Numbered from the stretch's first letter, positions 1 to 9,079 are shown. The stretch is 64,000 bases of DNA from Schlesneria paludicola DSM 18645 (GCA_945862235.1 CAMAYU010000010.1:1-64000); one strand, 5' to 3'. Numbers and translations are program-made. The notes: generated from the letters alone by a model not told the origin.

Positions 1-43
1 GCTTCCCAAGCTTTAGACGGGGGTTCGATTCCCCTCACCCGCT
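1..43 (+). tRNA. tRNA-Gly (anticodon CCC), 3' part only
   Basis: The window opens inside a tRNA. The anticodon loop TTCCCAA lies at 3-9, giving anticodon CCC at 5-7. The T-arm follows at 19-35, with a five-pair stem around the loop TTCGATT. The acceptor strand CACCCGC is at 36-42 and the discriminator T at 43. The acceptor strand and anticodon fit tRNA-Gly. CCA is not encoded. The 5' half lies upstream of the window. Confidence 0.88.
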
Positions 44-61
44 TTCGATTGAATCCATCGC

Positions 62-90
62 AACCCGGTCCCTCTCGGCCGGGTTTGTTT
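62..90 (+). terminator. Rho-independent terminator of the tRNA
   Basis: A seven-pair stem (AACCCGG with CCGGGTT) is followed by TGTTT. It starts 19 bases after the tRNA end and precedes the next gene, so it most likely ends tRNA transcription. Confidence 0.6.
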
Positions 91-121
91 CATTAAGAGT
101 GTTCCAAGTTGAGGCCCGATC

Positions 122-1030
122 ATGATCGTTTCGCTCGATGGTGTTGGAACGGTGGGTGCCAAGATCGTTGATGCCCGCTGCGGAACGCGGTTAGTCCACC
201 GGCAATGGGTTGCGATCTTGGGTGTAATGCTCTGTTCGTGCCTCGCCGTTTGTTCGGCCGAAGAGTCGGGCATGAAGTACCCGTTGGCCGCTGCGGTCGG
301 AGGAGATGGCATTGTCTATGTCGCTGACCGTGACCTGCCCGGAGTCTGGAAGTACGCCGACAACAAGTGGTCGGTCTATTTCCAAGGGTCGAAGAAATTT
401 CGGACGCCCTTGAATGCCGTGCGCTGCTTGGCGATCGACCACGAAGGAAAGCTCTTGGCGGGAGATTCGTCCACTCGGGAGATTTACCGGTTTGACGAAG
501 CGGGGCAACCGCAGCCGCTCACAAAGGGCAACATTGGCATCCCGATGGCAATGGCCGTGGCCAAAGACGGGACGATCTACGCCTCCGATATTGAGATTCA
601 GCGGATCGTCAAAATTCCTGCGGCGGGTGGTGAACCGGTTGAAGTCACGGAATTGGCCGCAACACGCGGGTTGACGATGGACACGGAAGGCCGCTTGATT
701 GCCGTCTGTCACGGCAAGAACGCCATCATTCGGCTTTCGGTCGATGGCAAAGAGAAGGAGGTGCTACTGGAGGGGCGTCCGTTCCAATTCTCTCACCATG
801 TGGTCATCGGCACGGCTGGCGAACTCTACGTTGCGGACGGCTATGCCAAGACGATCTGGAAGATTGAAGGCAAGGCCGCACCGGTGGCTGTCCACGCGGG
901 AGAGCCGCTCAAGAACCCGGTTGGCCTCGCGTGGAGAGGAGCGGAACTGCTGGTCGTAGATCCACACGTCAAAGCCGTTTTACGAAGGACCGGCGAAGGA
1001 ATGCTGGAAGTTCTGAGCGACTCAAAATAA
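122..1030 (+). CDS. Secreted NHL/SMP-30-like beta-propeller protein
   Basis: This 302-residue protein is probably exported and folds as a beta-propeller. A hydrophobic stretch at about residues 28-46 (WVAILGVMLCSCLAVCSA) looks like a signal peptide or lipoprotein signal, with an unusually long hydrophilic N-terminus before it. The ATG at 122 has GAGG seven bases upstream, which supports this start. From residue 60 on, blade-like units recur, for example GDGIVYVADRDLPGVWKY, GTIYASDIEIQRIVKI and GELYVADGYAKTIWKI. These match NHL/gluconolactonase-type propellers. Such proteins are abundant in Planctomycetes and their substrates are mostly unknown, so no enzyme activity is assigned. Confidence 0.8.
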   Translation: MIVSLDGVGTVGAKIVDARCGTRLVHRQWVAILGVMLCSCLAVCSAEESGMKYPLAAAVGGDGIVYVADRDLPGVWKYADNKWSVYFQGSKKFRTPLNAVRCLAIDHEGKLLAGDSSTREIYRFDEAGQPQPLTKGNIGIPMAMAVAKDGTIYASDIEIQRIVKIPAAGGEPVEVTELAATRGLTMDTEGRLIAVCHGKNAIIRLSVDGKEKEVLLEGRPFQFSHHVVIGTAGELYVADGYAKTIWKIEGKAAPVAVHAGEPLKNPVGLAWRGAELLVVDPHVKAVLRRTGEGMLEVLSDSK

Positions 1031-1064
1031 AGCGAAACACGAGAATCGCGGTTCGCGAGGCAGT

Positions 1065-1274
1065 TCACTCCGTAGAGCCATCGTCGGGTGATGACAGGTT
1101 GCGGTCTCGCTCGATGTATGGTTCTGCCAGTGCGAGATCAGGTGAGGGACGGGACATCTGCCACGCGGTCTGATGTCCTTCTGCGTATCCCGACTGATAA
1201 CCACTGTGCCAGCAGACGTAGATGCCCCACAGAGCAAACGGGGCCAACCACAACTTCCAACTGTCCACAGTCAT
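1065..1274 (-). CDS. Small single-pass membrane protein, hypothetical
   Basis: This 69-residue protein has one hydrophobic segment near the N-terminus (LWLAPFALWGIYVCW) followed by a polar tail. GGGAG lies six to seven bases before the ATG, better than expected for a random ORF. It converges on the propeller gene to its left. I do not recognise a family. The ribosome binding site and the membrane segment are the only grounds for calling it a gene. Confidence 0.5.
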   Translation of the reverse strand: MTVDSWKLWLAPFALWGIYVCWHSGYQSGYAEGHQTAWQMSRPSPDLALAEPYIERDRNLSSPDDGSTE

Positions 1275-1741
1275 GCTTTACTCCCTCAAGTGCAAGTCGG
1301 GAACAACATCCGAACACAGTGGGGGACTCGGGGCGGTGAGATCGCATCCGAATCGGGCTGAATCTTCACACGATCTTCATCTTGAATGTGATTTGCGTCA
1401 ACGTCTCCTTTTGTGAAATCTCTCACCGCTCGCATGTGGGAGCGTTTGCAGGCTGGTCGCGCGTTCAAAGAGCCTATTCCAACCCACCTCACCCCTCATC
1501 CCCTCCCCCCTGCAAAGCCGGGCTGAAGAGTGAGTTTGCAGATGGAATCAATGCGAGCCCGCATTGATCTTGTGGGTGGCCACGCTTGGGGCCGCGTGGC
1601 CACATCAGGTTCTCTGCGGGGCCTCCTCAGGCATGCGCCGCCCCATCCTCTGACGTACGAAAGATTTGATGCTGCGTGATGTCAACGGCGTCGCATCAAA
1701 CCTGCGGGGCACTCTGGTGCGAGCGGAACATCACAGGCGGC
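1275..1741. other. Intergenic region with two hairpins
   Basis: No convincing gene is seen. Two strong inverted repeats lie at 1547-1568 (nine-pair stem, four-base loop) and 1576-1603 (ten-pair stem GTGGCCACGC, eight-base loop). Neither has a T-tract. They lie about 140 bases beyond the 3' end of the leftward HEPN gene and may end its transcript, or be small palindromic repeats. Confidence 0.5.
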
Positions 1742-2542
1742 TCACGGCTTCACTTCCGTCGGCGCATCGCGGAACGGAGGGAACCTCATGGAAGAACCGC
1801 TGCCTTTGATGATCGACGAAGAAGATCGCGAAGGCGGATCGCAATACGGGCAGACTTCGCTGTAGATGACCTTGCTGCACTTCTGGCATTCATGAACGCC
1901 GTATACTGGCGTTGTCGCGGTCATCCGCTGGTAGATGAAGTAGCCGAACACGAACGCCGTGAAGGCTGCGATGAGTAGAGCAGGCCCGAGGTGCGTCGCA
2001 CCGAACATCAGAAACGTCGTCGAGATGATGGCAATGCCGCAGATGACATACAGCACCACATCGGTCAGCCGAACGTTGTTGAACCGGACACGCGCTTGCT
2101 CTTCATTCACACGGCGTCCGAGCTTGCTGCGGAGTACCTCGATCTTACGGTCTTCGATCTCCTCAACCTCATCGACCGCTCCAGCCGCAAACAGCAATCT
2201 CTGGGCGCTATCGAGTACTCGATAGCTGTCGTCTTCCGTGAAGGTGGCTTGATGGGCCCAGCGATTTCGGAAATCACGCAACTCGCTGACGAGGCTCCGT
2301 TCCGGCAACCCCATCCTGTACCGGAAGACCGCGTTCCAATGCTCCCACATCACGGTCAGGATGGCATGTGCATCCCAGAGATTGTTCTGGGCTGCGCTGG
2401 GGGACTGACCGCGAAAACTGGGCCGCGCCACCTCTTCCCATTTGGAGCCATAGACCGCCAGCAACTCGCGCTCAAAGAACGGGAAGATGCCGCGCGTCAG
2501 CACGTCTAATGCTCCTCCAATTCGCTGATGTTCGTGGTGCAT
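1742..2542 (-). CDS. HEPN (Swt1-like) domain membrane protein with zinc ribbon
   Basis: With the ATG at 2542 (MHHEHQRIGG) the protein has 266 residues; the open frame extends further upstream but in unlikely sequence. The N-terminal half resembles a Swt1-type HEPN domain and holds the HEPN signature RNRWAH at about residues 92-97 (R-x4-H). Two transmembrane segments follow at about 161-181 and 187-204. A C-terminal zinc ribbon has CQKC and CPYC at about 219-222 and 231-234. HEPN domains with an intact R-x4-6-H motif are often RNases in conflict or stress systems. Membrane anchoring plus a zinc ribbon is inferred to link such an activity to the envelope. No toxin-antitoxin partner is adjacent. 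Confidence 0.7.
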   Translation of the reverse strand: MHHEHQRIGGALDVLTRGIFPFFERELLAVYGSKWEEVARPSFRGQSPSAAQNNLWDAHAILTVMWEHWNAVFRYRMGLPERSLVSELRDFRNRWAHQATFTEDDSYRVLDSAQRLLFAAGAVDEVEEIEDRKIEVLRSKLGRRVNEEQARVRFNNVRLTDVVLYVICGIAIISTTFLMFGATHLGPALLIAAFTAFVFGYFIYQRMTATTPVYGVHECQKCSKVIYSEVCPYCDPPSRSSSSIIKGSGSSMRFPPFRDAPTEVKP

Positions 2543-2950
2543 GTAAGACCTTGTTTTTTCGCGGGATGCCCGGTGATGGGCACTGTTGCAGGGGGAAGGC
2601 AATCGGCAGGGTGAACTCGTCGGAGCCACCCCTGCGGTGGCCCCGCCAAGGTGAACCATCTCTCCCGTTGTTCCAGTGGGCAGGAGGTCGTGTTGAGTGT
2701 GTCAAACCACGTTCGCGCGAGTGACTGAAGCAAAGCTGGTTCACAGGCATCACTCGATCACCACGCATACGCCATCGAATGACCGGTCCAGACTAACTAT
2801 TCGATTCAGTCGAAGCGCCAATGTGTTCTTTCGAGTGACACCGGTTTCGACATTAAATCTTCGACGACCGTGCGCGTTCCGTGCAATCAGCACGACCGTC
2901 CGAGTTGCCGTCTTGGATTCAATCGACACAACCAGACTGCTGTCATCGGT
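2543..2950. other. Intergenic region, nothing recognised
   Basis: This stretch lies between two leftward genes. Open frames here have no family resemblance, no good ribosome binding site and overlap one another. I see no repeat or terminator of note. Confidence 0.4.
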
Positions 2951-4414
2951 TCAACCGAGCAGTTCCTGCACCACGCGACCATGCACATCGGTCAGGCGGA
3001 AGTCGCGGCCAGCGTAGCGGTAGGTCAGCTTCTCGTGATCAAAGCCGAGCAGGTGGAGCATCGTGGCGTGGAGATCATGGACGGCGACTTTGTTCTCGAC
3101 GGCGGCGAAACCGAATTCGTCGGTCGCGCCGTGGACTTGGCCTCCCTTCACGCCGCCGCCCGCCAGCCAGCAGGTGAAGCCGTGGTGATTGTGATCGCGG
3201 CCGTTGATCTTGCCGGCGTTGGCTCCCGGAGTGGGAAGCTCGACGGTCGGAGTCCGTCCAAATTCGCCGCCCCACAAGACGAGCGTTTCATCGAGCAGCC
3301 CGCGTTCTTTCAAATCGCCGAGCAACGCGCCGATCGCTTTGTCGCACTCGCCTGCCAAGCGGCGGTGATTGACCTCGATGTCGTCGTGGTTGTCCCACGG
3401 TTGGCCCTCGCCGTGCCAAAGCTGGACGAAGCGAACGCCTCGTTCGATGAGGCGTCTGGCGATCAGAAGCTGCCGCGCCTGAACGCTCGTTCCGTAAGCC
3501 TCTTGCACGTGCTTCGGTTCCTGCTGGATGTCGAAGGCGTCGGTCGCCTCCATCTGCATCCGGTAAGCCAGCTCGAATGAATGGATGCGAGCTTCCAGCG
3601 GGGCTTCGTTCGCGCGGGTCTCGGCGTGACGGCGGTTCAGTTCCTGCAACAGATTGAGCTGCCGCCGCTGCTCGCCCCGTCCGATCTGATCGTTGCGGAT
3701 GTTCTCGATCAGCTGTTCGATCTGCGTGTGCTTGGTGTCGATGTGCGTCCCTTGGAAGACACCGGGCAGGAACGCCGATCGCCAGTTTTGCGTCCCCGTG
3801 ATCGGCAGGCCGTTCGGACACATCGCGATAAAGCCGGGGAGGTTTTGGTTCTCGGTCCCCAGTCCATACGTGACCCACGAACCGAAGCTTGGCCGCACGA
3901 GTCGCCCGTCGCCGCAGTTCATCAGCATGAGCGACGGCTCGTGGTTGGGGACTTCCGCGTGCATCGACCGAATCACGCAGATGTCATCAATGTGCTGAGC
4001 CGTGTGCTGGAAGAGTTCGCTCACCTCGATGCCACTTTGGCCGTACTTCGCGAACTGGTACGGAGACCCCAGCGCGGCCCCGGTCTTGCGTTCGGTCGGC
4101 AGGTTCGTCGTCGGCAGCGTCTGGCCGTGATACTTCGTCAGCGATGGCTTCGGATCGAACGTGTCCACATGCGACGGTCCGCCGTTCAGAAAGATGTGAA
4201 TGACATGCTTCGCCTTCCCGGCGTACTGCGGCGCATGGGCGACCATCGGCGACGTGCCGACCGACGCGGCTTCAACGCTCCCCGTCGAGCCACTCGCGCC
4301 CGCGAACAGACTCGCCAACCCAAGCGACCCCAACCCGGTCCCCGAACGCGACAAAAACTCGCGCCGCGTTGAGGGCATTGTCAGCAACTGATGAAGCGGA
4401 TTCATGTTGGTCAT
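2951..4414 (-). CDS. DUF1501 family protein with Tat signal
   Basis: This 487-residue protein has a twin-arginine signal at about residues 16-22 (STRREFLSRSG) and then a hydrophobic, Gly/Ala-rich stretch. The body is typical DUF1501, a family distantly related to the alkaline phosphatase/sulfatase fold: HVIHIFLNGGPSHVDTFDPK near the start, then VLWGGEFGRTPT and GRDHNHHGFTCWLAGGG near the end. DUF1501 genes usually pair with PSCyt1/DUF1549/DUF1553 genes in Planctomycetes, and one lies just upstream here on the same strand. The pairing suggests a shared periplasmic process; the substrate is unknown. An alternative ATG lies three codons inside. Confidence 0.93.
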   Translation of the reverse strand: MTNMNPLHQLLTMPSTRREFLSRSGTGLGSLGLASLFAGASGSTGSVEAASVGTSPMVAHAPQYAGKAKHVIHIFLNGGPSHVDTFDPKPSLTKYHGQTLPTTNLPTERKTGAALGSPYQFAKYGQSGIEVSELFQHTAQHIDDICVIRSMHAEVPNHEPSLMLMNCGDGRLVRPSFGSWVTYGLGTENQNLPGFIAMCPNGLPITGTQNWRSAFLPGVFQGTHIDTKHTQIEQLIENIRNDQIGRGEQRRQLNLLQELNRRHAETRANEAPLEARIHSFELAYRMQMEATDAFDIQQEPKHVQEAYGTSVQARQLLIARRLIERGVRFVQLWHGEGQPWDNHDDIEVNHRRLAGECDKAIGALLGDLKERGLLDETLVLWGGEFGRTPTVELPTPGANAGKINGRDHNHHGFTCWLAGGGVKGGQVHGATDEFGFAAVENKVAVHDLHATMLHLLGFDHEKLTYRYAGRDFRLTDVHGRVVQELLG

Positions 4415-4423
4415 CTCACCTTC

Positions 4424-4984
4424 TCACACGTGCTGAAAGAACTCGCTGACGGCACATTCAAATCCGGGTAGGACATCCGCGCTCGCCAGCAGTTCGTCAC
4501 CCGTCACACGAATTTGCTTTCGGTCGTTACGAAACACATCGACTGATCGATCGCTGGGGTCCACGACCCAGATCTCTGTCACTCCAACATCGAGATATTC
4601 GCCAACCTTGGCCATGATGTTCCGCCAGCGATCCGAGGGAGATCGCACTTCCACCACGAGGTCGGGAGGGATTTGAAACGCGCCGCTGGGAAGCTCGCGT
4701 CCCGGCAGTTTTTCCCAGCGGGTAAACATCACATCGCAGCCACGAACGGAATCGGGATCGCGTTCGGTCACCACGGCGGAATCGTTCGCAGTCACGGTTC
4801 CCAAGTTGGCGGCGCGCGACCACGTCTCCAACACGAAACCGACGTTCATACAAACCCGGCCGTGAACTCCCCCCGGTGGTGGCATTGGAACGATCTCCCC
4901 CTGAACCAGATCGGTTGGAAATTCAAAGACCATCGCCTCGAACTCTTCCACCGTCACGAGTGTTTGTTGCAAGACGGTTGCCAT
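4424..4984 (-). CDS. Uma2 family (PD-(D/E)XK) endonuclease-like protein
   Basis: This 186-residue protein has the usual Uma2/DUF820 length and motif order: VTVEEFEAM near the start, a central VRGCDVMF, then PPDLVVEVRSPSD with the family Asp and Glu, and KVGEYLDVGVTEIWVVDP. The fold is that of restriction-type nucleases, but cellular roles of the family are unknown. It ends nine bases before the DUF1501 start, so it lies within that transcription unit. An Uma2 gene between PSCyt1 and DUF1501 genes is not the usual arrangement and suggests a later insertion. Confidence 0.88.
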   Translation of the reverse strand: MATVLQQTLVTVEEFEAMVFEFPTDLVQGEIVPMPPPGGVHGRVCMNVGFVLETWSRAANLGTVTANDSAVVTERDPDSVRGCDVMFTRWEKLPGRELPSGAFQIPPDLVVEVRSPSDRWRNIMAKVGEYLDVGVTEIWVVDPSDRSVDVFRNDRKQIRVTGDELLASADVLPGFECAVSEFFQHV

Positions 4985-5082
4985 ACGTGGTCTTTCTCTG
5001 GCGAATGACGATTGGCCAGCAGATGCGATTCAAACTCATCACTGTTTTGATTTCCAACACAGTCCCGCGCCAACATAGCGTC

Positions 5083-7992
5083 TCAATCGACGAACAGAAA
5101 CTCGTTCGTCAGCAGTAGCACTTGCGCCAACCGGTCCCACGGGGTGAGCTTTTCGGTGGGAGTCGTCAGTGCCTCGCTGAGGTATCGCAGCGCCAGTTCG
5201 CGTTCCTCGGATGTCGGCTCGCGGGACAGCACGCGGCGGTAGAGCAGCGCGAGGCGAGTCGGATCGTCGGTGGCTCCGCTCCACGCGACGGCGGCGGATT
5301 GGCGAGCCTGCTCTTGGACGAACGGGGCGTTGAGCGCGAACAGCGCCTGCTGCGGGACCGTGGTTTGAGGCCGATCAGCGGCAGTGGCCTCGGTGTCGGC
5401 GAAGTCGAACGCACGGAACACGCCCGGCAGTTCGTTGCGGTTCACCAAGCCATAGATCGTGCGGCGATGGCTCTTCACGTCCATCTGACTCTCAAACGGA
5501 CGGCCTCCCAGCGAGAGGTCCAACAGACCGGATGCGGCCAGTAACGAATCTCGCATCGCTTCGAAGTCGAGTCGCTGGCGCGGCATCTTCCACAGCAGCC
5601 GGTTCTCAGGATCAACGGCCTTTGCGGCGGGGCTGTCTGCGGACGACTGGCGATAGACGGACGACGTGAGGATCGCGCGATGCAGATGTTTCACCGACCA
5701 GCGCGGACTCGTTTCGATGACTTCGCTCGCCAGCCAGTCGAGCAACTCGGGATGCGACGGTGGGAAGCCGCGCGTGCCGAAGTCGCTTGGCGTTGAGACC
5801 AGTCCCGTGCCGAAGTGATGTTGCCAGACGCGATTCACGAGGACGCGCGGCGTCAGCGGATTCTTGAGGTCGATGATCGCTTGAGCCAACTCCAACCGAC
5901 CGCTCCCTTTGGCGAACGGCTTCCGCTCGGAACCGGCGATGACTTCCAAGAACTGGCGCGGGACTTTGTTTCCGGGACGGCCGGGGTTGCCACGAATTAA
6001 GACGTGCGGATCGTGAAGCCCACCGTCGCGCATGACCATCGCGCGAGGTGGCGCACCGGGCGAAGTCGCCTTGAGACTCTCGATCTCCTTCTTCAATTTC
6101 GTGACCTTGTCGCGGACATCACGTCCGACAAGGCGACGGCTGTCGTCGAGAGTGAGGACCGCTGGTGAACCCTCTCCGAACAGGATCAGCCGCACTTGCT
6201 CGGCCGCTTCGTCGGGAAGTCCCTTCGCATCGGGAGTCCCCTTTTTGTGCGTGTCCCATTCGCCGCGAACAGCATCGAAGACCGCGCCGTACAACTTCGC
6301 GAGGTCAATCAACGTCGCGGGCTTCGTCTCCGTGATGACCTTCCGTATGCGCGCGTTCACGCTCTTGGTCGAGTCCGCGTCGGCGTTCGACCAAGACTCG
6401 ACCAGCTTGTCGATCTCGTGCGAGAACTCAGTGGCGGGAATCTTGGCGAGTGCGTGCCAAGTCCCCAGCACTGGCTGCGGCATCGCGGCGGTTCGCGTGA
6501 GATACTCTTCCCACCGCTTCACGAGTTGCGGTCGCACATCGTTCTTGCTCGCGATCACTGGCGGAATCTTCTCGGCGATCGCGGGGGGAAGAACCAGCCA
6601 GTTATTCGATTGGCGAGCCACTTGTTGCAGGCAGTCTCCCGCTCGTACACGCAACTCGTCTTGAACCTGCGCGAGGCTCTGTTGTTCGAATTCGGTCGCC
6701 GCTTGTTCGCGCTTGGTTAGCTCCGTTTGAAAGACCGCGTAAGCCGCCGCCTCTTTCGGTTCGCCGATGATCGGCAAATCCTCCGGCTCAATCGACGAGG
6801 CGAAAACGCCGTACAGCGAGTAGTAATCGGCGGTCGGCACCGGGTCGAACTTGTGATCGTGACAACGGGCACACGTGACCGTCAGCCCCAGCAGTCCACG
6901 CGAAACCACGTCGATCCGGTCGTCGATGATGTCGTGGTTATTGAACAGAAACCGCCGCCCCACGGTGAGATAGCCCATTGCCGCGTGAGCCTCATCATTC
7001 GCCGCCAGTCCGAGTTGATCGGCCGCGAGCTGCTCCAGCACGAACTGATCGAACGGCTTGTCGGCATTGAAAGCATCGACCACGTAGTCGCGGTACGTGT
7101 ACGAGTACGGATAGCGCGGCTCCTGCGTGAAGACGTAGCCCTTGGTGTCGGCGTAACGAGCCACGTCGAGCCAGTGCCTCGCCCAACGCTGGCCATACAG
7201 CGGCGACGCCAGCAGCCGGTCGATCAGCTTCTCATGCGCATCGGGCGACGAGTCCTCATCGAACTCGCGCACGGCCTCGAACGTCGGCGGGATGCCATGC
7301 AAATCGAGAGTCGCCCTGCGAATGAACGTGTACCGATCCGCAGCCGGCGAGAGGTTGAGACCCTTCGCATCGAGTGCCGCGAGGATGAAGGAGTCGATTG
7401 GCGACGCGACTCTTGTCCCCTCGCTCCGGCTTTGCGGGGAGAGGGCTAGGGTGAGGGGTTCTTTGCCTGCCCCTGCGCCCCCTGCGGTGTTGCTTTCCCG
7501 AAAGACAGACGCGGGCGAGGGGACAAGAGGTCGCTTCACCGGCTGAAACGCCCAATGGTCCTTCGCTGCCGAGCCGCCTCCCGCGCCCGCCGCCTCGGCG
7601 GGCCAAGGCGATCCCAGCTCAAGCCACTTCTTCACGACGGCGATCTTCTCATCGGACAGCTTCCCCTTGGGCGGCATCTGCGTTTCACCGTCGCGATAGT
7701 TGAGTGCCTTCATCAGCTTCGAGCCGTCCACGTTTCCGGCGACGACGATCGGCCCAGTGTCCGAGCCTTTGAGAAAGCCGCTCTTCGTATCGAGCCGCAG
7801 CCCCGCTTCGCTCTTCTTCGCACCGTGGCATTCCGAACAATGTTCGATCAACAGCGGACGGACCTGCTTCTCGAAGAACTCAAGCTGCTCGGGCGGCGGC
7901 GGCTCAGCCCCGTGGACAGCGACTGACACGCCCCACAACACGACCGCTCCAACACAGCCGCTCACAAATGAGAGTCGAAGCAGGGAAATCAT
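5083..7992 (-). CDS. PSCyt1/DUF1549/DUF1553 cytochrome c protein
   Basis: Starting at the ATG at 7992 (MISLLRLSFVSG), the protein has 969 residues with a signal peptide ending near residue 28 (VAVHGA). A Planctomycete cytochrome c domain follows, with heme motif CSECH at about 52-56 and TQMPPKGKLSDE. DUF1549 follows (FILAALDAKGL; GQRWARHWLDVARYADTKGY; CARCHDHKFDPV) and then DUF1553 (RVLVNRVWQHHFGTGLV; RQRLDFEAMRDSLLAASG). The family acts outside the cytoplasm, probably in electron transfer coupled to an unknown oxidation. Residues about 155-193, between the cytochrome domain and DUF1549, come from a palindromic element read in frame. The longer open frame up to 8229 lacks a signal-like start. 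Confidence 0.93.
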   Translation of the reverse strand: MISLLRLSFVSGCVGAVVLWGVSVAVHGAEPPPPEQLEFFEKQVRPLLIEHCSECHGAKKSEAGLRLDTKSGFLKGSDTGPIVVAGNVDGSKLMKALNYRDGETQMPPKGKLSDEKIAVVKKWLELGSPWPAEAAGAGGGSAAKDHWAFQPVKRPLVPSPASVFRESNTAGGAGAGKEPLTLALSPQSRSEGTRVASPIDSFILAALDAKGLNLSPAADRYTFIRRATLDLHGIPPTFEAVREFDEDSSPDAHEKLIDRLLASPLYGQRWARHWLDVARYADTKGYVFTQEPRYPYSYTYRDYVVDAFNADKPFDQFVLEQLAADQLGLAANDEAHAAMGYLTVGRRFLFNNHDIIDDRIDVVSRGLLGLTVTCARCHDHKFDPVPTADYYSLYGVFASSIEPEDLPIIGEPKEAAAYAVFQTELTKREQAATEFEQQSLAQVQDELRVRAGDCLQQVARQSNNWLVLPPAIAEKIPPVIASKNDVRPQLVKRWEEYLTRTAAMPQPVLGTWHALAKIPATEFSHEIDKLVESWSNADADSTKSVNARIRKVITETKPATLIDLAKLYGAVFDAVRGEWDTHKKGTPDAKGLPDEAAEQVRLILFGEGSPAVLTLDDSRRLVGRDVRDKVTKLKKEIESLKATSPGAPPRAMVMRDGGLHDPHVLIRGNPGRPGNKVPRQFLEVIAGSERKPFAKGSGRLELAQAIIDLKNPLTPRVLVNRVWQHHFGTGLVSTPSDFGTRGFPPSHPELLDWLASEVIETSPRWSVKHLHRAILTSSVYRQSSADSPAAKAVDPENRLLWKMPRQRLDFEAMRDSLLAASGLLDLSLGGRPFESQMDVKSHRRTIYGLVNRNELPGVFRAFDFADTEATAADRPQTTVPQQALFALNAPFVQEQARQSAAVAWSGATDDPTRLALLYRRVLSREPTSEERELALRYLSEALTTPTEKLTPWDRLAQVLLLTNEFLFVD
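7412..7527. repeat. Palindromic element inside the PSCyt1 gene
   Basis: The ends form a 13-base inverted repeat (CTTGTCCCCTCGC at 7412 and its complement ending at 7527). The inner part holds the GC-rich motif CCCCGCAAAGCCGGAGCGAG on the coding strand. On the minus strand it reads through without a stop as PLTLALSPQSRSEGTR plus a Gly/Ala-rich stretch. It lies in a domain linker. Related sequence occurs in the FGGY kinase gene and in the FHA pseudokinase gene. Confidence 0.7.
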
Positions 7993-8362
7993 CGTGCGAA
8001 TCCAGTGAATGAGGCGGCGACAGGCGAGGCAAGCGGGGCGGGAACCGTGGGCAGATCCAAGCGGGGGCAGCATTGTGGCAGCAGGCTGGGTCGGGGGCAA
8101 TTGCCGGGTTGATGATCCACGAATCGCGCGGCATTCCCGATCATCGGCGTTGCGACACGTAAGCATGAAGCGATCTGGAATCGACTCCCGTCCCGAGTGT
8201 GGCCGACTCGAAACAGTCGGTGTCGCCAAACGTCACCATGATGTCTGCCCGTCTCAATTCTGCGAAATGCCGCTGGCATCACTTCAATCCTGTTCTACGT
8301 TCCCTGAGTCGAGGGGGCTGAAAGCCAAGCCCGTCCTCGTCTGTGATGAGTGCGAGATTCGT
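7993..8362. other. Intergenic region upstream of the PSCyt1 gene
   Basis: This region should hold the leftward promoter of the PSCyt1 operon and whatever once drove the rightward pseudogene. Open frames on both strands are weak extensions of neighbours. No terminator or recognisable promoter boxes are seen. Confidence 0.4.
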
Positions 8363-8867
8363 TTGAGATGCTGTGCCTTGCGTCGATTGCAAGTGATCGT
8401 TCCCGCAGTGTTGTTTGTGTTGGATTCGGCTTCGTAGAGCGAAGCGCAGACGCTCAATCAGAAAATCGTCACGTTCCTCAGCGGCAAGGCGGGGACACGC
8501 ATCGGTGGCGGCGAGTGTGCTCATGTGGCGACGGAGGCACTGCCGGTGGCCGGTGCCGAGTTCACCTCGACTGATCTCGGAGCCGATTCGCCCTCGGCCG
8601 GTGACTACGTGTGGGAGACGCTCATTAAGACGGTCTCCGTGACCAGTGGCATCCGCACCGAACGACGATCTCTACCTTCAGTTCCGGTATTGCCAACACG
8701 ATACGATGTCGAGCTTTTCCACCGGCTGGTTCACCACGACTTCGACGACCGTTCCGACTCTGGTTCTGCCCAACGGCCAATCCGTGGCGATCATCAAGGG
8801 CGGCGGTTACGAAATCTACAGCAGCACGAGCGGAGTGGTGATGGTCCGCAAGCTGACGCAGTGAGCC
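8363..8867 (+). pseudogene. Broken gene for a small secreted protein
   Basis: A reading frame beginning near the TTG at 8363 encodes a signal-like segment (LQVIVPAVLFVLDSAS). It meets a TAG at 8435 and continues in the same frame as SEAQTLNQKIVTFLSGKAG, GGGECAHVATEALPVAGAEF and SPSAGDYVWETLIKTVSV. Past about 8640 the coding signal moves to another frame, with YLQFRYCQHD and then LPNGQSVAIIKGGGYEIYSS, ending at TGA near 8864. An in-frame stop plus a frame change points to decay. I recall similar secreted proteins in Planctomycetes but cannot name a function. Confidence 0.5.
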
Positions 8868-8889
8868 GGTTCAAGACCGCGCTACCCTA

Positions 8890-9079
8890 GTCCTCAAACA
8901 AGCGGCCCCACCGGGCTTGCCCCGGTAGAAATAGGTTTTTGCACTACTCGCTCCATCACCCGCATCAGTACAGCAACGCATCAGTACAGCAACGCATCAG
9001 TACAGCAATCAGTACAGCAAGTGGTGCAAAAACCCGCGAGCCACCGGGACAAGCCCGGTGGGGTCGCATGTTTGAGGAC
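8890..9079. repeat. Large inverted repeat carrying a tandem repeat in its loop
   Basis: Arms of about 55 bases (8890-8944 and 9024-9079) pair imperfectly, with GTCCTCAAAC, CCACCGGGCTTG and TTTTTGCAC on the left and their complements on the right. The loop holds three copies of a 16-base unit, CGCATCAGTACAGCAA (8961-9008), plus a 12-base partial copy to 9020. A decayed relative lies at about 55386-55557. Confidence 0.8.

Noticed and set aside
13-312. Minus-strand frame ending in GEGNRTPV opposite the tRNA and the first gene
   Set aside because: This peptide ending is a well-known artefact of reading the complement of a tRNA 3' end; the frame overlaps the propeller gene and has no protein character.
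2697-3580. Long plus-strand frames opposite the DUF1501 gene
   Set aside because: They are antisense shadows of a clearly recognised gene and have atypical composition.
8961-9020. Regular short repeats that might suggest a small CRISPR array
   Set aside because: The units are adjacent with no unique spacers and lie in the loop of an inverted repeat; no cas gene is in the window.
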